Shown: piece after piece, positions 8,249 to 16,031 of the stretch | Layout of the letters: each line of letters begins with the position of its first letter | Numbering within the stretch: the first letter of the stretch is position 1 | NCBI GenBank assembly: GCA_038246545.1 | Contig: JBBRVW010000040.1 | Coordinates: 1 to 46,347, forward strand | Origin: JBBRVW01 sp038246545 | GTDB taxonomy: Bacteria; Actinomycetota; Actinomycetes; JACCUZ01 | Direction: 5' to 3' | Length of the DNA stretch: 46,347 nt | Notes under the pieces: generated by a model | What the model was told of the DNA's origin: nothing | The model's input: the letters and a program-made list of their open reading frames with translations, nothing else | Database searches by the model: none | Program-made: the position numbers and the translations under genes

Positions 8249-8260
8249 TACGGTGGCGAC
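8249..8260 (+). promoter_or_regulatory. TACGGT -10 box, leaderless start of pafA
   Basis: TACGGT at 8249-8254 is followed by six bases and the ATG of pafA, with no ribosome site between. The same TANNNT-to-start geometry is seen at dop and several other genes here. Confidence 0.5.
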
Positions 8261-9622
8261 ATGGACCGCCGGATCTTCGGGCTCGAGAACGAGTACGGCG
8301 TGACCTGCACCTTCAAGGGGCAGCGCCGGCTCTCCCCCGACGAGGTCGCGCGCTACCTCTTCCGCCGCGTGGTGTCGTGGGGCCGCAGCAGCAACGTCTT
8401 CCTGCGCAACGGCGCGCGGCTCTACCTCGACGTCGGCAGCCACCCCGAGTACGCGACGCCCGAGTGCGACGACATCCGCGAGCTGGTCGTCCACGACAAG
8501 GCGGGGGAGCGCATCCTCGAGGGTCTGCTCGTCGACGCGGAGCGGCGGCTGCGCGAGGAGGGCATCGCCGGCGACGTCTACCTGTTCAAGAACAACACCG
8601 ACAGCGCCGGCAACTCCTACGGCTGCCACGAGAACTACCTGGTGGGACGGCACGGCGAGTTCACCCGCCTCGCCGACATCCTGATCCCCTTCCTGGTGAG
8701 CCGGCAGATCATCTGCGGCGCGGGAAAGGTGCTGCAGACCCCCCGTGGCGCGGTCTACTGCGTGAGCCAGCGGGCCGAGCACATCTGGGAGGGCGTCTCG
8801 TCCGCCACCACGCGGTCGCGGCCGATCATCAACACCCGTGACGAGCCGCACGCCGACGCCGAGCGCTACCGCCGGCTGCACGTCATCGTCGGCGACTCGA
8901 ACATGAGCGAGACGACCACCTTGCTGAAGCTCGGCGCCACCGACCTCGTGCTGCGCATGATCGAGGCGAACGTCGTGATGCGCGACCTCACGCTGGAGAA
9001 CCCGATCCGGGCGATCCGTGAGATGAGCCACGACATGACCGGCCGCAAGAAGGTGCGCCTCGCCAACGGGCGCGAGGCGAGCGCCCTCGACATCCAGCTC
9101 GAGTACTTCACCAAGGCCCGCGACTTCGCGGCGCGGCGCGGGATCGACGAGGGGCACGTCAAGCGGGTCCTCGACCTGTGGGAGCGCACCCTCACCGCGG
9201 TCGACACCGGGGACCTCGACTCGGTGGCCACCGAGATCGACTGGGTGATGAAGCACCGGTTGATCGAACGCTACCGGGCCAAGCACGACCTGGCGCTGTC
9301 CTCGTCGCGGATCGCGCAGATCGACCTGGCGTACCACGACATCTCCCGCGAGCGCGGCCTGTTCTACCTGCTGCAGAAGCGTGGCCAGGCCGAACGCGTG
9401 TGCCGCGACCTGGAGGTCTTCCAAGCCAAGTCAGTGCCCCCTCAGACGACCCGGGCCCGCCTGCGCGGCGAGTTCATCCGTCGCGCGCAGGAGCGCCGCC
9501 GCGACTTCACGGTCGACTGGGTGCACCTCAAGCTCAACGACCAGGCGCAGCGGACCGTCCTGTGCAAGGACCCGTTCCGGTCGGTCGACGAGCGCGTGGA
9601 GAAGCTCATCGCCAGCATGTGA
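8261..9622 (+). CDS. pafA: Pup-protein ligase PafA
   Basis: PafA activates the C-terminal glutamate of Pup with ATP and forms the isopeptide bond to substrate lysines. The 453-residue protein starts MDRRIFGLENEYGVT, with the Mg/ATP-binding GLENEYG motif. It continues with ARLYLDVGSHPEYATPECD, YLFKNNTDSAGNSYGCHEN, RPIINTRDEPHADAERYRRLHVIVGDSNMSE and the C-terminal DPFRSVDERVEKLIASM typical of PafA. It lacks the extra early loop of Dop, which separates the two paralogues. The frame stays open far upstream, but the ATG at 8261 is fixed by the family start and by the TACGGT box six bases upstream. Confidence 0.97.
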   Translation: MDRRIFGLENEYGVTCTFKGQRRLSPDEVARYLFRRVVSWGRSSNVFLRNGARLYLDVGSHPEYATPECDDIRELVVHDKAGERILEGLLVDAERRLREEGIAGDVYLFKNNTDSAGNSYGCHENYLVGRHGEFTRLADILIPFLVSRQIICGAGKVLQTPRGAVYCVSQRAEHIWEGVSSATTRSRPIINTRDEPHADAERYRRLHVIVGDSNMSETTTLLKLGATDLVLRMIEANVVMRDLTLENPIRAIREMSHDMTGRKKVRLANGREASALDIQLEYFTKARDFAARRGIDEGHVKRVLDLWERTLTAVDTGDLDSVATEIDWVMKHRLIERYRAKHDLALSSSRIAQIDLAYHDISRERGLFYLLQKRGQAERVCRDLEVFQAKSVPPQTTRARLRGEFIRRAQERRRDFTVDWVHLKLNDQAQRTVLCKDPFRSVDERVEKLIASM

Positions 9623-9711
9623 CGACACGGGCGGTGCCTCGCCGCCGCTGGAGGCCGGCCGAGCGCCAGGGGCGGGGGAGTCGCCCGGTCGGTCCTGCCA
9701 GGGAGCCGGGT

Positions 9712-9717
9712 TAGGGT
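9712..9717 (+). promoter_or_regulatory. TAGGGT -10 candidate upstream of the FKBP lipoprotein gene
   Basis: TAGGGT lies 40 nt before the GTG of the FKBP lipoprotein gene. The leader would carry an ACGAGG ribosome site. It suggests a new transcription unit starting after pafA. Confidence 0.4.
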
Positions 9718-9757
9718 GGACGCCGTTCCCCACCCCCTTCTGCTACGAGGTTCCTCC

Positions 9758-10675
9758 GTGCGCCGAACTGCTCTGGTCCTGCTTCCCGTGCTGCTGGCGG
9801 GCTCTCTCGCCGCCTGCAGCAGCGGCGGTGGGTCCGACCTGCCCTCCGCGTCGGGCGGGTTCGGCGACAAGCCGAAGATCAGCATCGCGAAGGGCACCGA
9901 CCCCGCGCCGACGCTCGAGTCGACGGTCCTCACGGAGGGCAACGGCCCGGCCGTGAAGAAGGGCGACCTGCTGGTCGCCGACTACCTCGGCGAGACCGTC
10001 GCCAACAAGAAGGTCTTCGACAACTCCTACGACCGCAAGGTGCCGGCTGCCTTCCCGATCGGCACCGGGAACGTCATCCCCGGGTGGGACAAGATCCTCG
10101 TCGGCGCCAAGATCGGCAGCCGCATCCTCATGAGCGTCCCGCCGAAGCAGGGCTACGGCAAGAAGGGCAACGAGCAGGCCGGCATCAAGGGCAAGGACAC
10201 CCTGCTCTTCGTCGTCGATCTCATCGCGCGCTACCCCAAGGACGGCGGCACCGTGCCCAAGAGCACGCCGGTCGCCGACGTGCCCGCCGGGCTGCCCACC
10301 GTCACGGGGGACGCCGGCACCGAGCCGACGATCACCGTCCCCGGCGACGCGACGCCGCCGAAGGAGCCCGTCGTCACCGTGCTCGCCAAGGGCACCGGAC
10401 CGGCACTCGCGAAGGGCAACCTCGCGGTCGTCGAGTACACCGCGGTCGACTTCACCGGCAAGGCCGTCGGGAGCTCGTGGCAGCAGGGCCCGCAGGGCGT
10501 GCCGATCGGCGGCGAGCAGGCCAGCCCGTTCGACCTGCTGGCCGGTGTGCCTGCCGGCAGCCGGGTGCTGCTGACCCTCCCGGCCCAGACCGGCACCGAC
10601 GCCAAGACCGGCAGCGTGGCTGTCGTCATCGACCTGCTGGGCCTGCACGGCCCGGCGAAGGGGAGCGCCAAGTGA
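9758..10675 (+). CDS. FKBP-type peptidyl-prolyl isomerase lipoprotein
   Basis: A 305-residue exported lipoprotein. The leader VRRTALVLLPVLLAGSLAAC ends in a lipobox (LAAC) predicting lipidation at Cys20. The first FKBP domain runs from about residue 60 to 160, with VADYLGE, FPIGTGNVIPGWDKILVG, RILMSVPPKQGYGKKG and DTLLFVVDLI. A second, weaker FKBP-like domain follows (about 200-300: LAVVEYTAVDFTGK, PFDLLAGVPAGSRVLLTLPAQ). The second has lost the IPGWD signature, so it may be structural or chaperone-like rather than catalytic. The GTG at 9758 is preferred over upstream starts because it makes a proper signal peptide and follows ACGAGG. It overlaps the next FKBP gene by GTGA, so the two are translationally coupled. 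Its place beside the proteasome/pafBC genes is conserved in many Actinobacteria. Confidence 0.85.
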   Translation: MRRTALVLLPVLLAGSLAACSSGGGSDLPSASGGFGDKPKISIAKGTDPAPTLESTVLTEGNGPAVKKGDLLVADYLGETVANKKVFDNSYDRKVPAAFPIGTGNVIPGWDKILVGAKIGSRILMSVPPKQGYGKKGNEQAGIKGKDTLLFVVDLIARYPKDGGTVPKSTPVADVPAGLPTVTGDAGTEPTITVPGDATPPKEPVVTVLAKGTGPALAKGNLAVVEYTAVDFTGKAVGSSWQQGPQGVPIGGEQASPFDLLAGVPAGSRVLLTLPAQTGTDAKTGSVAVVIDLLGLHGPAKGSAK

Positions 10676-11049
10676 CCACCCCGGAGAAGCCCGAGATCGA
10701 GTTCCCGGAGGGCCCGCCGCCCTCCGACCTGGAGATCGTCGACCTGAGCGAGGGCGACGGCGCCGAGGCCGGACCCGGCGACACCGCAGTCGTGCACTAC
10801 GTCGGCGTGGCCTACTCCACCGGCGAGGAGTTCGACGCCTCCTGGAACCGCGGCCAGGCCTTCGAGTTCCCCCTCGGCGCAGGCAACGTCATCGCCGGCT
10901 GGGACCGCGGCGTGGTCGGCATGAGGGTGGGCGGCCGTCGCCGGCTGGTCATCCCGCCGGACCTCGGCTACGGCGACCGTGGCGCGGGTGCCGTGATCAA
11001 GCCGGGCGAGACCCTGATCTTCGTCGTCGACCTGGTCGACGTCCGCTAG
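10672..11049 (+). CDS. FKBP-type peptidyl-prolyl cis-trans isomerase, cytoplasmic
   Basis: A compact 125-residue FKBP with no signal peptide. It has the full single-domain set: AVVHYVGVAYSTGEEFDASW, FEFPLGAGNVIAGWDRGVVGM (IAGWD contributes to the proline-binding pocket), RRRLVIPPDLGYGDRGAG and ETLIFVVDLVDVR. It should catalyse prolyl isomerisation during folding in the cytoplasm. The GTG start overlaps the stop of the exported FKBP gene (GTGA), so the pair form an operon of one secreted and one cytosolic isomerase. Confidence 0.9.
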   Translation: MTTPEKPEIEFPEGPPPSDLEIVDLSEGDGAEAGPGDTAVVHYVGVAYSTGEEFDASWNRGQAFEFPLGAGNVIAGWDRGVVGMRVGGRRRLVIPPDLGYGDRGAGAVIKPGETLIFVVDLVDVR

Positions 11050-11060
11050 CACCGGCAGCG

Positions 11061-11075
11061 TCCCGTTGCACGGGA
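11061..11075 (+). terminator. Small hairpin after the FKBP pair
   Basis: TCCCGT (11061-11066) pairs with ACGGGA (11070-11075) across a three-base loop, 11 bases after the stop codon. The pafB promoter box follows 30 bases later. It is short, so termination is likely to be partial. Confidence 0.4.
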
Positions 11076-11105
11076 AACCGCGCCGGGAAGGTCGCCGGGA
11101 CCCGG

Positions 11106-11119
11106 TAGGTTGATCCACC
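11106..11119 (+). promoter_or_regulatory. TAGGTT -10 box before pafB
   Basis: TAGGTT (11106-11111) is eight bases from the GTG of pafB, giving a transcript with no room for a ribosome binding site. This fits the leaderless pattern seen elsewhere in the window. Confidence 0.45.
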
Positions 11120-12109
11120 GTGTCCGCGCAGAAGACGGAGCGGCTGCTCAACCTGGTGATCTGCCTGCTGTCGACCCGACAGTTCCTTCTCAAGGAGCAG
11201 ATTCGCGCCGCTGTGCCCCAGTACGCCGAGTGCCCCTCGGACGAGGCCTTCGACCGCATGTTCGAGCGCGACAAGGAAGAGCTGCGGGACATGGGCGTCC
11301 CGCTCGAGACGGGGGGCAACGACGCCTGGTTCGACGACGAGGTGGGCTACCGCGTCGACCGGGCGGCGTACGCGCTTCCCGAGGTGAGCTTCACCCCGGA
11401 CGAGCTCGCAGTCCTCGGCCTGGCGTCCCGGGTCTGGCAGCAAGCCAGCCTGGCCGCCCCGGCGTCGCGGGCGGTGCAGAAGCTCAAAGCTGCCGGGGTC
11501 GAGCCCGACAGCGGCAGCCTGGTCGGCATCGAGCCGCGGGTGCGCACCAGCGAGCCGGCCTTCGAGCCGGTCTACGCCGCGGTCCGTGACCGCCGCCCCA
11601 TCATCTTCCCCTACCGAACCCCCGGCCGTCCCGATGTCATCGAGCGGCACCTCGAGCCCTGGGGGATCGTCTCCCGCCACGGCCGGTGGTACGTCGTGGG
11701 TCACGACTGCGACCGCGGCGCCACCCGCGTGTTCCGCCTGTCCCGCGTCGCCGGTCCGGTGCGTGTCGTCGGTCGCCCGGGCGACGTCGTGGTGCCCGCG
11801 GGCACCGACCTGCGCGCGCAGGTGGCGACGCTGGTCCCCGAGCGCGCCACCGTCGAGGCGAGGCTGTGCGTCCGGACCGGTTCCGGAACCCGGTTGCGGC
11901 GGCGGGCGACCGCCTCGACGCCCGGACGGGACGGCGCCGACGAGCTCACCGTCCTCTTCAGCGACCTCGAGATGCTCGCCGAGGAGGTGGCCGGGCACGG
12001 CGCCGACGTCCAGGTGCTCGACCCACCCGCCCTGCGCGAGGCGGTCGTCCGCCGGCTGCGTGGCGTGCTGGCCGCCTCTGTTGCGGGCAGCCCGGCGGCT
12101 GCCCGGTGA
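11120..12109 (+). CDS. pafB: PafB, WYL-domain transcriptional regulator
   Basis: PafB pairs with PafC to activate DNA-damage genes independently of LexA in mycobacteria. This 329-residue protein has an N-terminal winged-helix region (KTERLLNLVICLLSTRQFLLKEQIRAAV, FDRMFERDKEELRDMGVPLET) and a central WYL domain from about residue 150 (IIFPYRTPG, ERHLEPWGIVSRHGRWYVVGHD, RVFRLSRVAG). A WCX-like C-terminal region ends near 320. The tryptophan-tyrosine pair in HGRWYVVGHD is the name-giving ligand-sensing motif. The GTG at 11120 follows a TAGGTT box. Its stop overlaps the pafC start (GTGA), so the two proteins should be made in equal amounts, as expected for a heterodimer. Confidence 0.93.
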   Translation: MSAQKTERLLNLVICLLSTRQFLLKEQIRAAVPQYAECPSDEAFDRMFERDKEELRDMGVPLETGGNDAWFDDEVGYRVDRAAYALPEVSFTPDELAVLGLASRVWQQASLAAPASRAVQKLKAAGVEPDSGSLVGIEPRVRTSEPAFEPVYAAVRDRRPIIFPYRTPGRPDVIERHLEPWGIVSRHGRWYVVGHDCDRGATRVFRLSRVAGPVRVVGRPGDVVVPAGTDLRAQVATLVPERATVEARLCVRTGSGTRLRRRATASTPGRDGADELTVLFSDLEMLAEEVAGHGADVQVLDPPALREAVVRRLRGVLAASVAGSPAAAR

Positions 12110-13059
12110 CCACCGGAGCCACCGAGCGCCTCTCCCGGCTGCTCGCCCTGGTGCCCTACCTCGTGAGCCGCCAGGGGATCCCGCTGCCGGAGGCGGCCGC
12201 CGAGTTCGGCATCTCCGAGAGCCAGCTGGTCAAGGACCTCGAGCTGCTCTTCGTCTGCGGCACCCCGGGCCACCTGCCCGACGACCTCATCGACGTCGAC
12301 TGGGACGACGGCCACGTCTTCCTCACCAACGCCGAACCGATCGCGCGGCCGCTCCGGCTCGTCGTCGACGAGGCGCTGGCACTGCTCGTCGGTCTGCGGG
12401 CGCTGGCCGACGTGCCCGGCCTGCACGACCGCGACGCCCTGCAGCGCACGATCCTCAAGCTCGAGCAGGCGGCGGGGGAGGCCGGCGCCGCCAGCACACA
12501 GGTCCGCGTCGAGGTCGAGGCGCAGGGCCCGCTGGCCGACGTGCGCCGGGCGCTGGAGACCGGTAGCCGGGTGCACCTCACCTACTTCGTGCCGTCGCGC
12601 GACGAGACCACCGAGCGCGACGTCGACCCGATGCGGGTACTGCTCATCGACGCCCGCTGGTACCTGGAGGGCTGGTGCCGGCGCGCCGAGGACGTCCGGC
12701 TGTTCCGGATGGACCGGGTCGAGGCGCTGACCGTGCTCGACACGCCGGCCGAGGTGCCGGCCGAAGCCACCGCACGGGACCTGTCGGAGGGGTTGTTCCG
12801 ACCGTCGCCGGGTGACCGGCTCGTGTCGGTCGAGCTGGCCCCGGCCGCGCACTGGGTCGTCGACTACTACCCGGTCGAGGAGGTCGTCCAGGACGGCGAC
12901 CTGATGCTCGTCCGGCTGCGGGTCGTCGACGACGCCAGCTGGTTGCGGCAGCTCGCACTCCGCCTGGGCGGAGCCCTGCGGGTGCTCGACCCGCCGGAGC
13001 TCGCCGATGCGGTGACCTCGGCGGCGCGGGCGGCGCTGGCGGCGTACGACCGGCCGTAA
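12106..13059 (+). CDS. pafC: PafC, WYL-domain transcriptional regulator
   Basis: Partner of PafB, 317 residues, with the same layout: winged helix (ERLSRLLALVPYLVSRQGIPLPEAAAEFGISESQLVKDLELLFVCG), WYL domain (VHLTYFVPSRDETTERDVDPMRVLLIDARWYLEGWCRRAEDVRLFRMDRV) and a WCX-type C-terminal domain (WVVDYYPVEEV, LRQLALRLGGALRVLDPPEL). ARWYLEGWC corresponds to the W-Y element of the WYL fold. The GTG start lies inside the pafB stop (GTGA). Fused PafBC proteins occur in other Actinobacteria; here they remain two genes. Confidence 0.93.
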   Translation: MTTGATERLSRLLALVPYLVSRQGIPLPEAAAEFGISESQLVKDLELLFVCGTPGHLPDDLIDVDWDDGHVFLTNAEPIARPLRLVVDEALALLVGLRALADVPGLHDRDALQRTILKLEQAAGEAGAASTQVRVEVEAQGPLADVRRALETGSRVHLTYFVPSRDETTERDVDPMRVLLIDARWYLEGWCRRAEDVRLFRMDRVEALTVLDTPAEVPAEATARDLSEGLFRPSPGDRLVSVELAPAAHWVVDYYPVEEVVQDGDLMLVRLRVVDDASWLRQLALRLGGALRVLDPPELADAVTSAARAALAAYDRP

Positions 13060-13114
13060 CCCGTTCGGCTCCTCGGGCGTGCGGCTCGCCGGCTCGTCCG
13101 TACGGCCCATTTCT

Positions 13115-13143
13115 CTCAAGGGCTCCCGGTGGGCTGCCGAACA
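13115..13143 (+). promoter_or_regulatory. Sigma-28 (FliA/WhiG)-type promoter candidate
   Basis: CTCAAG at 13115-13120 is separated by 15 bases from GCCGAACA at 13136-13143. This resembles the flagellar/WhiG consensus (TAAA or CTCAAG, N14-16, GCCGATAA). It lies 48 bp upstream of the small Cys-pair protein gene. A TTGACG hexamer just after it is not matched by a good -10, so the sigma-28 reading is preferred, though untested. Confidence 0.4.
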
Positions 13144-13190
13144 CCTTCTTGACGCTCCGGGAAGGGGCGCTGAGCTGGGGAGGGACGCCG

Positions 13191-13523
13191 ATGACCACGA
13201 TCAAGACCTCGTGCCCCGTGTGCGGGGACGTGGAGCTCACCCCCGAGCAGATGCGCCTCGTGGTCTGCTCCCGCTCCGAGTGGTCGTTCTACGCGTTCCG
13301 TTGCGGGACCTGCACGGACGAGATCCGCAAGCCGGCCGACGAGGAGGTCGTGACCCTCCTTGTGTCCGGCGGCGTCGTCGCGGAGCCGTGGGTCATCCCC
13401 GCCGAGGCGCTCGAGGAGCACCAGGGCGGTGCCATCACCTACGACGACGTCCTCGACTTCGCGCTGAGCCTGGACCGCGTCGACCTGCTCGCCTCGCTCA
13501 TCTCGCCCCGCGTCCAGGCCTGA
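13191..13523 (+). CDS. Small zinc-ribbon-like protein of unknown function
   Basis: A 110-residue protein that begins MTTIKTSCPVCGDVELTPEQM and has a second pair of cysteines in YAFRCGTCTDEIRKPAD, giving a CxxC...CxxC arrangement likely to bind one zinc. The rest (EEVVTLLVSGGVVAEPWVIPAE, YDDVLDFALSLDRVDLLASL) is helical and unremarkable. Proteins of this type occur next to pafBC/tatAC in many Actinobacteria, but I know of no assigned role. The ATG at 13191 follows a GGGGAGGGA ribosome site by seven bases. A sigma-28-like promoter precedes it. Confidence 0.65.
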   Translation: MTTIKTSCPVCGDVELTPEQMRLVVCSRSEWSFYAFRCGTCTDEIRKPADEEVVTLLVSGGVVAEPWVIPAEALEEHQGGAITYDDVLDFALSLDRVDLLASLISPRVQA

Positions 13524-13556
13524 CCGCCGCGGGGGCAGCCCCGGAGCCCGGCCCGG

Positions 13557-13568
13557 TAGCCTGCATGG
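13557..13568 (+). promoter_or_regulatory. TAGCCT -10 box, leaderless start
   Basis: TAGCCT (13557-13562) lies six bases before the GTG of the small membrane protein gene, with no ribosome site between. Same geometry as at dop and pafA. Confidence 0.45.
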
Positions 13569-13829
13569 GTGCTCTGGCTCCTGCTGTGGACCGTCCTCGT
13601 GCTCGGCGCGGCGGGGGTGTTCTTCCTGATCGGACGCGACCTCTGGCGCACGTCGAAGGCCCTGGTCACCGAGCTGACCACCGCCACCGACCGTCTCACC
13701 GAGCTGGGCGACCGGCTGGCCACCCTGGACCACTCAGGCGTCGACGATGTCGCGATGTCCGGGAAGCTCACCCCGGACCAGGTGGGTGACGTACGATCGC
13801 CGGGCAGGAGTCCGCGACAGCAGAGGTGA
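13569..13829 (+). CDS. Small single-span membrane protein (DUF948-like)
   Basis: An 86-residue protein starting VLWLLLWTVLVLGAAGVFFLIG, a single N-terminal membrane helix, followed by a charged amphipathic helix (RDLWRTSKALVTELTTATDRLTELGDRLATL). This architecture resembles DUF948 and similar small actinobacterial membrane proteins. The function is unknown. It ends seven bases before the tatA start and is probably co-transcribed with tatA. The GTG is supported by the TAGCCT box six bases upstream. Confidence 0.55.
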   Translation: MLWLLLWTVLVLGAAGVFFLIGRDLWRTSKALVTELTTATDRLTELGDRLATLDHSGVDDVAMSGKLTPDQVGDVRSPGRSPRQQR

Positions 13830-13836
13830 CTACTTC

Positions 13837-14127
13837 ATGTTCCGAAACCTCGGTGCGCCCGAGATCATCCTCATCCTCGTGGTGCTGGTGCTCCTCTTCG
13901 GTGCCAAGCGGCTGCCCGACGCCGCCCGCAGCCTCGGCCGGTCCATGCGGATCTTCAAGTCCGAGGTCAAGGAGATGGGTCGCGACGAGGACGAGCAGCC
14001 GACCCAGCAGGCCCAGACCCCCCGCGAGGTCGAGGGCCGCGTCGTCGACACCCCGCCCGCGCCGGCACCGGTTGCCGAGCCGCAGCGCGCCACCACGCCC
14101 GGGGAGCACCCCGAGCGCGACCGCTGA
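13837..14127 (+). CDS. tatA: Sec-independent translocase subunit TatA
   Basis: TatA is the pore-forming subunit of the twin-arginine translocase, which exports folded proteins. The 96-residue product has one N-terminal membrane helix (PEIILILVVLVLLF), the hinge FGAKRLPDAARSLGRSMRIF and an amphipathic helix ending in KSEVKEM. A proline-rich, charged tail follows. FG at the hinge is the conserved TatA signature. The ATG at 13837 has an AGAGGTGA site upstream. tatC follows after 36 bp. Confidence 0.92.
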   Translation: MFRNLGAPEIILILVVLVLLFGAKRLPDAARSLGRSMRIFKSEVKEMGRDEDEQPTQQAQTPREVEGRVVDTPPAPAPVAEPQRATTPGEHPERDR

Positions 14128-14163
14128 CCTGACGCCCTCAGGGCACCGGTCGGAGGGATGTAG

Positions 14164-15105
14164 GTGGTCACGCTGAGCAGCCGCGCCCGCGGGGGCCGGG
14201 GCCGGTCCACGCGCGACCCCGAGGGCCGGATGTCCCTCACCGACCACCTGCGTGAGCTGCGGGTCCGGCTGGTCCGCTCGGTCCTGGCGATCGTCGTCGG
14301 CACGATCGTCGCCGCGTTCTTGTACAAGGGCTTCCTGTTCCCCCTGCTCGTCGACCCCATCAACAGCATCAAGGACGACCACCCCGGGCTGACGTTGAAC
14401 TTCGGCGGCATCTCCGACTCGTTCACCTTCGCCCTCAAGATCTGTGCGATGGCCGGCGTCTTCATCGCCAGCCCCGTGTGGCTGTACAACCTCTGGGGCT
14501 TCGTCGCGCCCGGTCTGCACAAGCGCGAGCGGGCCTACGGCATCGCGTTCGTCGGCGTCAGCGTCCCGCTCTTCCTGGGGGGCGCCGCCCTGGCGTACCT
14601 CTTCCTGCCCAAGGGCTTCGACCTGCTCATCGGCTTCAACCCGGCCCCCGGCGAGGTCGCGAACATCATCAGCCTCGACAACTACATGTCGTTCGTCCTG
14701 CGGATGTTCCTCGTCTTCGGCATCGCCTTTGTCATGCCGGTCTTCCTGGTCGGCCTCAACCTCGCCGGCATCGTCAGCGGCCGCCAGCTGCTCAGGGCCT
14801 GGCGCCCCGTCATCCTCGGCTCCTTCGTGTTCGCCGCCGTGGCAACCCCGTCGGGCGACCCCTGGACCATGACCGCGCTCGCAGTCCCGATGCTGCTCCT
14901 CTACTACGTCGCAGCCGGGCTCTCGCTGCTCACCGACCGACGCCGGCGCAACCAACGCATCGACGGCGTCGACTACGGCGACCTCGACGACGAGGAGGCC
15001 AGCCCGCTGCAGTACCAGGCGCGGCCGCTCGACGACCCGGACGACCTCGACACCCCGAGCGACCCGGCCGGTCCGATCGACGAGGACGACCCCGACCGCG
15101 CCTGA
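14164..15105 (+). CDS. tatC: Sec-independent translocase subunit TatC
   Basis: TatC recognises the twin-arginine signal peptide and recruits TatA. The protein has 313 residues with six predicted membrane helices. MSLTDHLRELRVRLVRSVLAIV is the conserved N-terminal element, with the signal-peptide-binding HLRELRxRL motif. Later landmarks are SPVWLYNLWGFVAPGLHKRER and the glutamate-bearing and proline-bearing helices around FVMPVFLVGLNL and ATPSGDPWTM. The C-terminal 60 residues form an acidic tail. The GTG at 14164 has a GGAGGGATG site upstream; the ATG 22 codons in is a plausible alternative. Confidence 0.93.
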   Translation: MVTLSSRARGGRGRSTRDPEGRMSLTDHLRELRVRLVRSVLAIVVGTIVAAFLYKGFLFPLLVDPINSIKDDHPGLTLNFGGISDSFTFALKICAMAGVFIASPVWLYNLWGFVAPGLHKRERAYGIAFVGVSVPLFLGGAALAYLFLPKGFDLLIGFNPAPGEVANIISLDNYMSFVLRMFLVFGIAFVMPVFLVGLNLAGIVSGRQLLRAWRPVILGSFVFAAVATPSGDPWTMTALAVPMLLLYYVAAGLSLLTDRRRRNQRIDGVDYGDLDDEEASPLQYQARPLDDPDDLDTPSDPAGPIDEDDPDRA

Positions 15106-15109
15106 CCAC

Positions 15110-15122
15110 TAGCGTTCGGCCC
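15110..15122 (+). promoter_or_regulatory. TAGCGT -10 box, leaderless start of the lipid kinase gene
   Basis: TAGCGT (15110-15115), seven bases before GTG at 15123, starts only 4 bases after the tatC stop. The lipid kinase may therefore have its own leaderless message as well as read-through from tat. Confidence 0.4.
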
Positions 15123-15995
15123 GTGACGCGCCGGATCGCCCTGCTGGTCAACCCGACGTCCGGCAAGGGCCGAGGGGCCACGCTGGTCGAGCCGCTGTCG
15201 GCACGACTGCGCTCGGCGGGTCACGGGGTGGACGTGGTCGTCGGCCGGGACGCCGACGAGGCGTTCGACCGGGTCCGCGACCAGGTCGCCCGCGGCGTGG
15301 ACGCCCTGGTGGCCGTCGGCGGCGACGGGCTGGTCAACCTGGCCCTGCAGGTGGTGGCCGGCACCGATGTGCCGCTGGGCGTGGTCCCGGCCGGCACCGG
15401 CAACGACATCGCCCGGGCTCTGGGCATCCCGCTCGGTGACCCGCTCGCCGCTGCCGACCTGGTCCTGCGGGGCACCACCCGGCCGGTCGACCTGGGGCGG
15501 GCCGACGGCCGGTGGTTCGGTGGAGTGCTCGGGTCAGGCTTCGACTCGATGGTCAACGAGCGGGCCAACCGGATGAGCTGGCCGACCGGGCGCAGCCGCT
15601 ACAACCTGGCGATCGTTCTCGAGCTGCGCACCTTCCGGCCGGTGCCCTACGTTCTCGAGCTGGACGGCGAGCCGTGGACGACCGAGGCGATGCTCGTCGC
15701 CGTCGGCAACGGCCCGTCGTACGGGGGCGGCATGAAGGTCTGCCCCGACGCCGACCTCGGCGACGGCCTGCTCGACGTCACCGTCCTCGGACCGATCTCC
15801 AAGCCGGAGTTCCTGCGGGTCTTCCCGACCGTCTACAAGGGCACCCACGTGCAGCACCCTGCCGTCACGGTGAAGCGGGCCCGCAGTGTCGTGCTGCGGG
15901 CCGAGGGCGTCACGGCGTACGCCGACGGGGAGCGGGTGGCGGCCCTGCCGGTGCGCTGCGAGGCGGTGCCGTCAGCGTTGCGCGTCTTCGAATGA
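15123..15995 (+). CDS. Diacylglycerol kinase-type lipid kinase
   Basis: A 290-residue member of the DAGK/YegS-like family, which phosphorylates diacylglycerol or related lipids with ATP at the inner membrane face. RRIALLVNPTSGKGRG is the nucleotide-binding start. VAVGGDGLVNLALQ is the GGDG motif (usual Thr replaced by Leu), and GVVPAGTGNDIARALGIP is the second conserved loop. A C-terminal beta-sandwich follows (VGNGPSYGGGMKVCPDADLGDGLLDVT). The GTG at 15123 follows a TAGCGT box. It stands between tatC and the helicase gene, an order common in Actinobacteria. The exact lipid substrate is unknown. Confidence 0.85.
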   Translation: MTRRIALLVNPTSGKGRGATLVEPLSARLRSAGHGVDVVVGRDADEAFDRVRDQVARGVDALVAVGGDGLVNLALQVVAGTDVPLGVVPAGTGNDIARALGIPLGDPLAAADLVLRGTTRPVDLGRADGRWFGGVLGSGFDSMVNERANRMSWPTGRSRYNLAIVLELRTFRPVPYVLELDGEPWTTEAMLVAVGNGPSYGGGMKVCPDADLGDGLLDVTVLGPISKPEFLRVFPTVYKGTHVQHPAVTVKRARSVVLRAEGVTAYADGERVAALPVRCEAVPSALRVFE

Positions 15996-16018
15996 CCGTC
16001 CGGGCCGCACCCGGAACG

Positions 16019-16031
16019 TAGGGTTGGTGGC
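16019..16031 (+). promoter_or_regulatory. TAGGGT -10 box, leaderless start of helY
   Basis: TAGGGT (16019-16024) is seven bases from the ATG of the helicase gene. No ribosome site is present in between, which fits a leaderless transcript. Confidence 0.5.
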
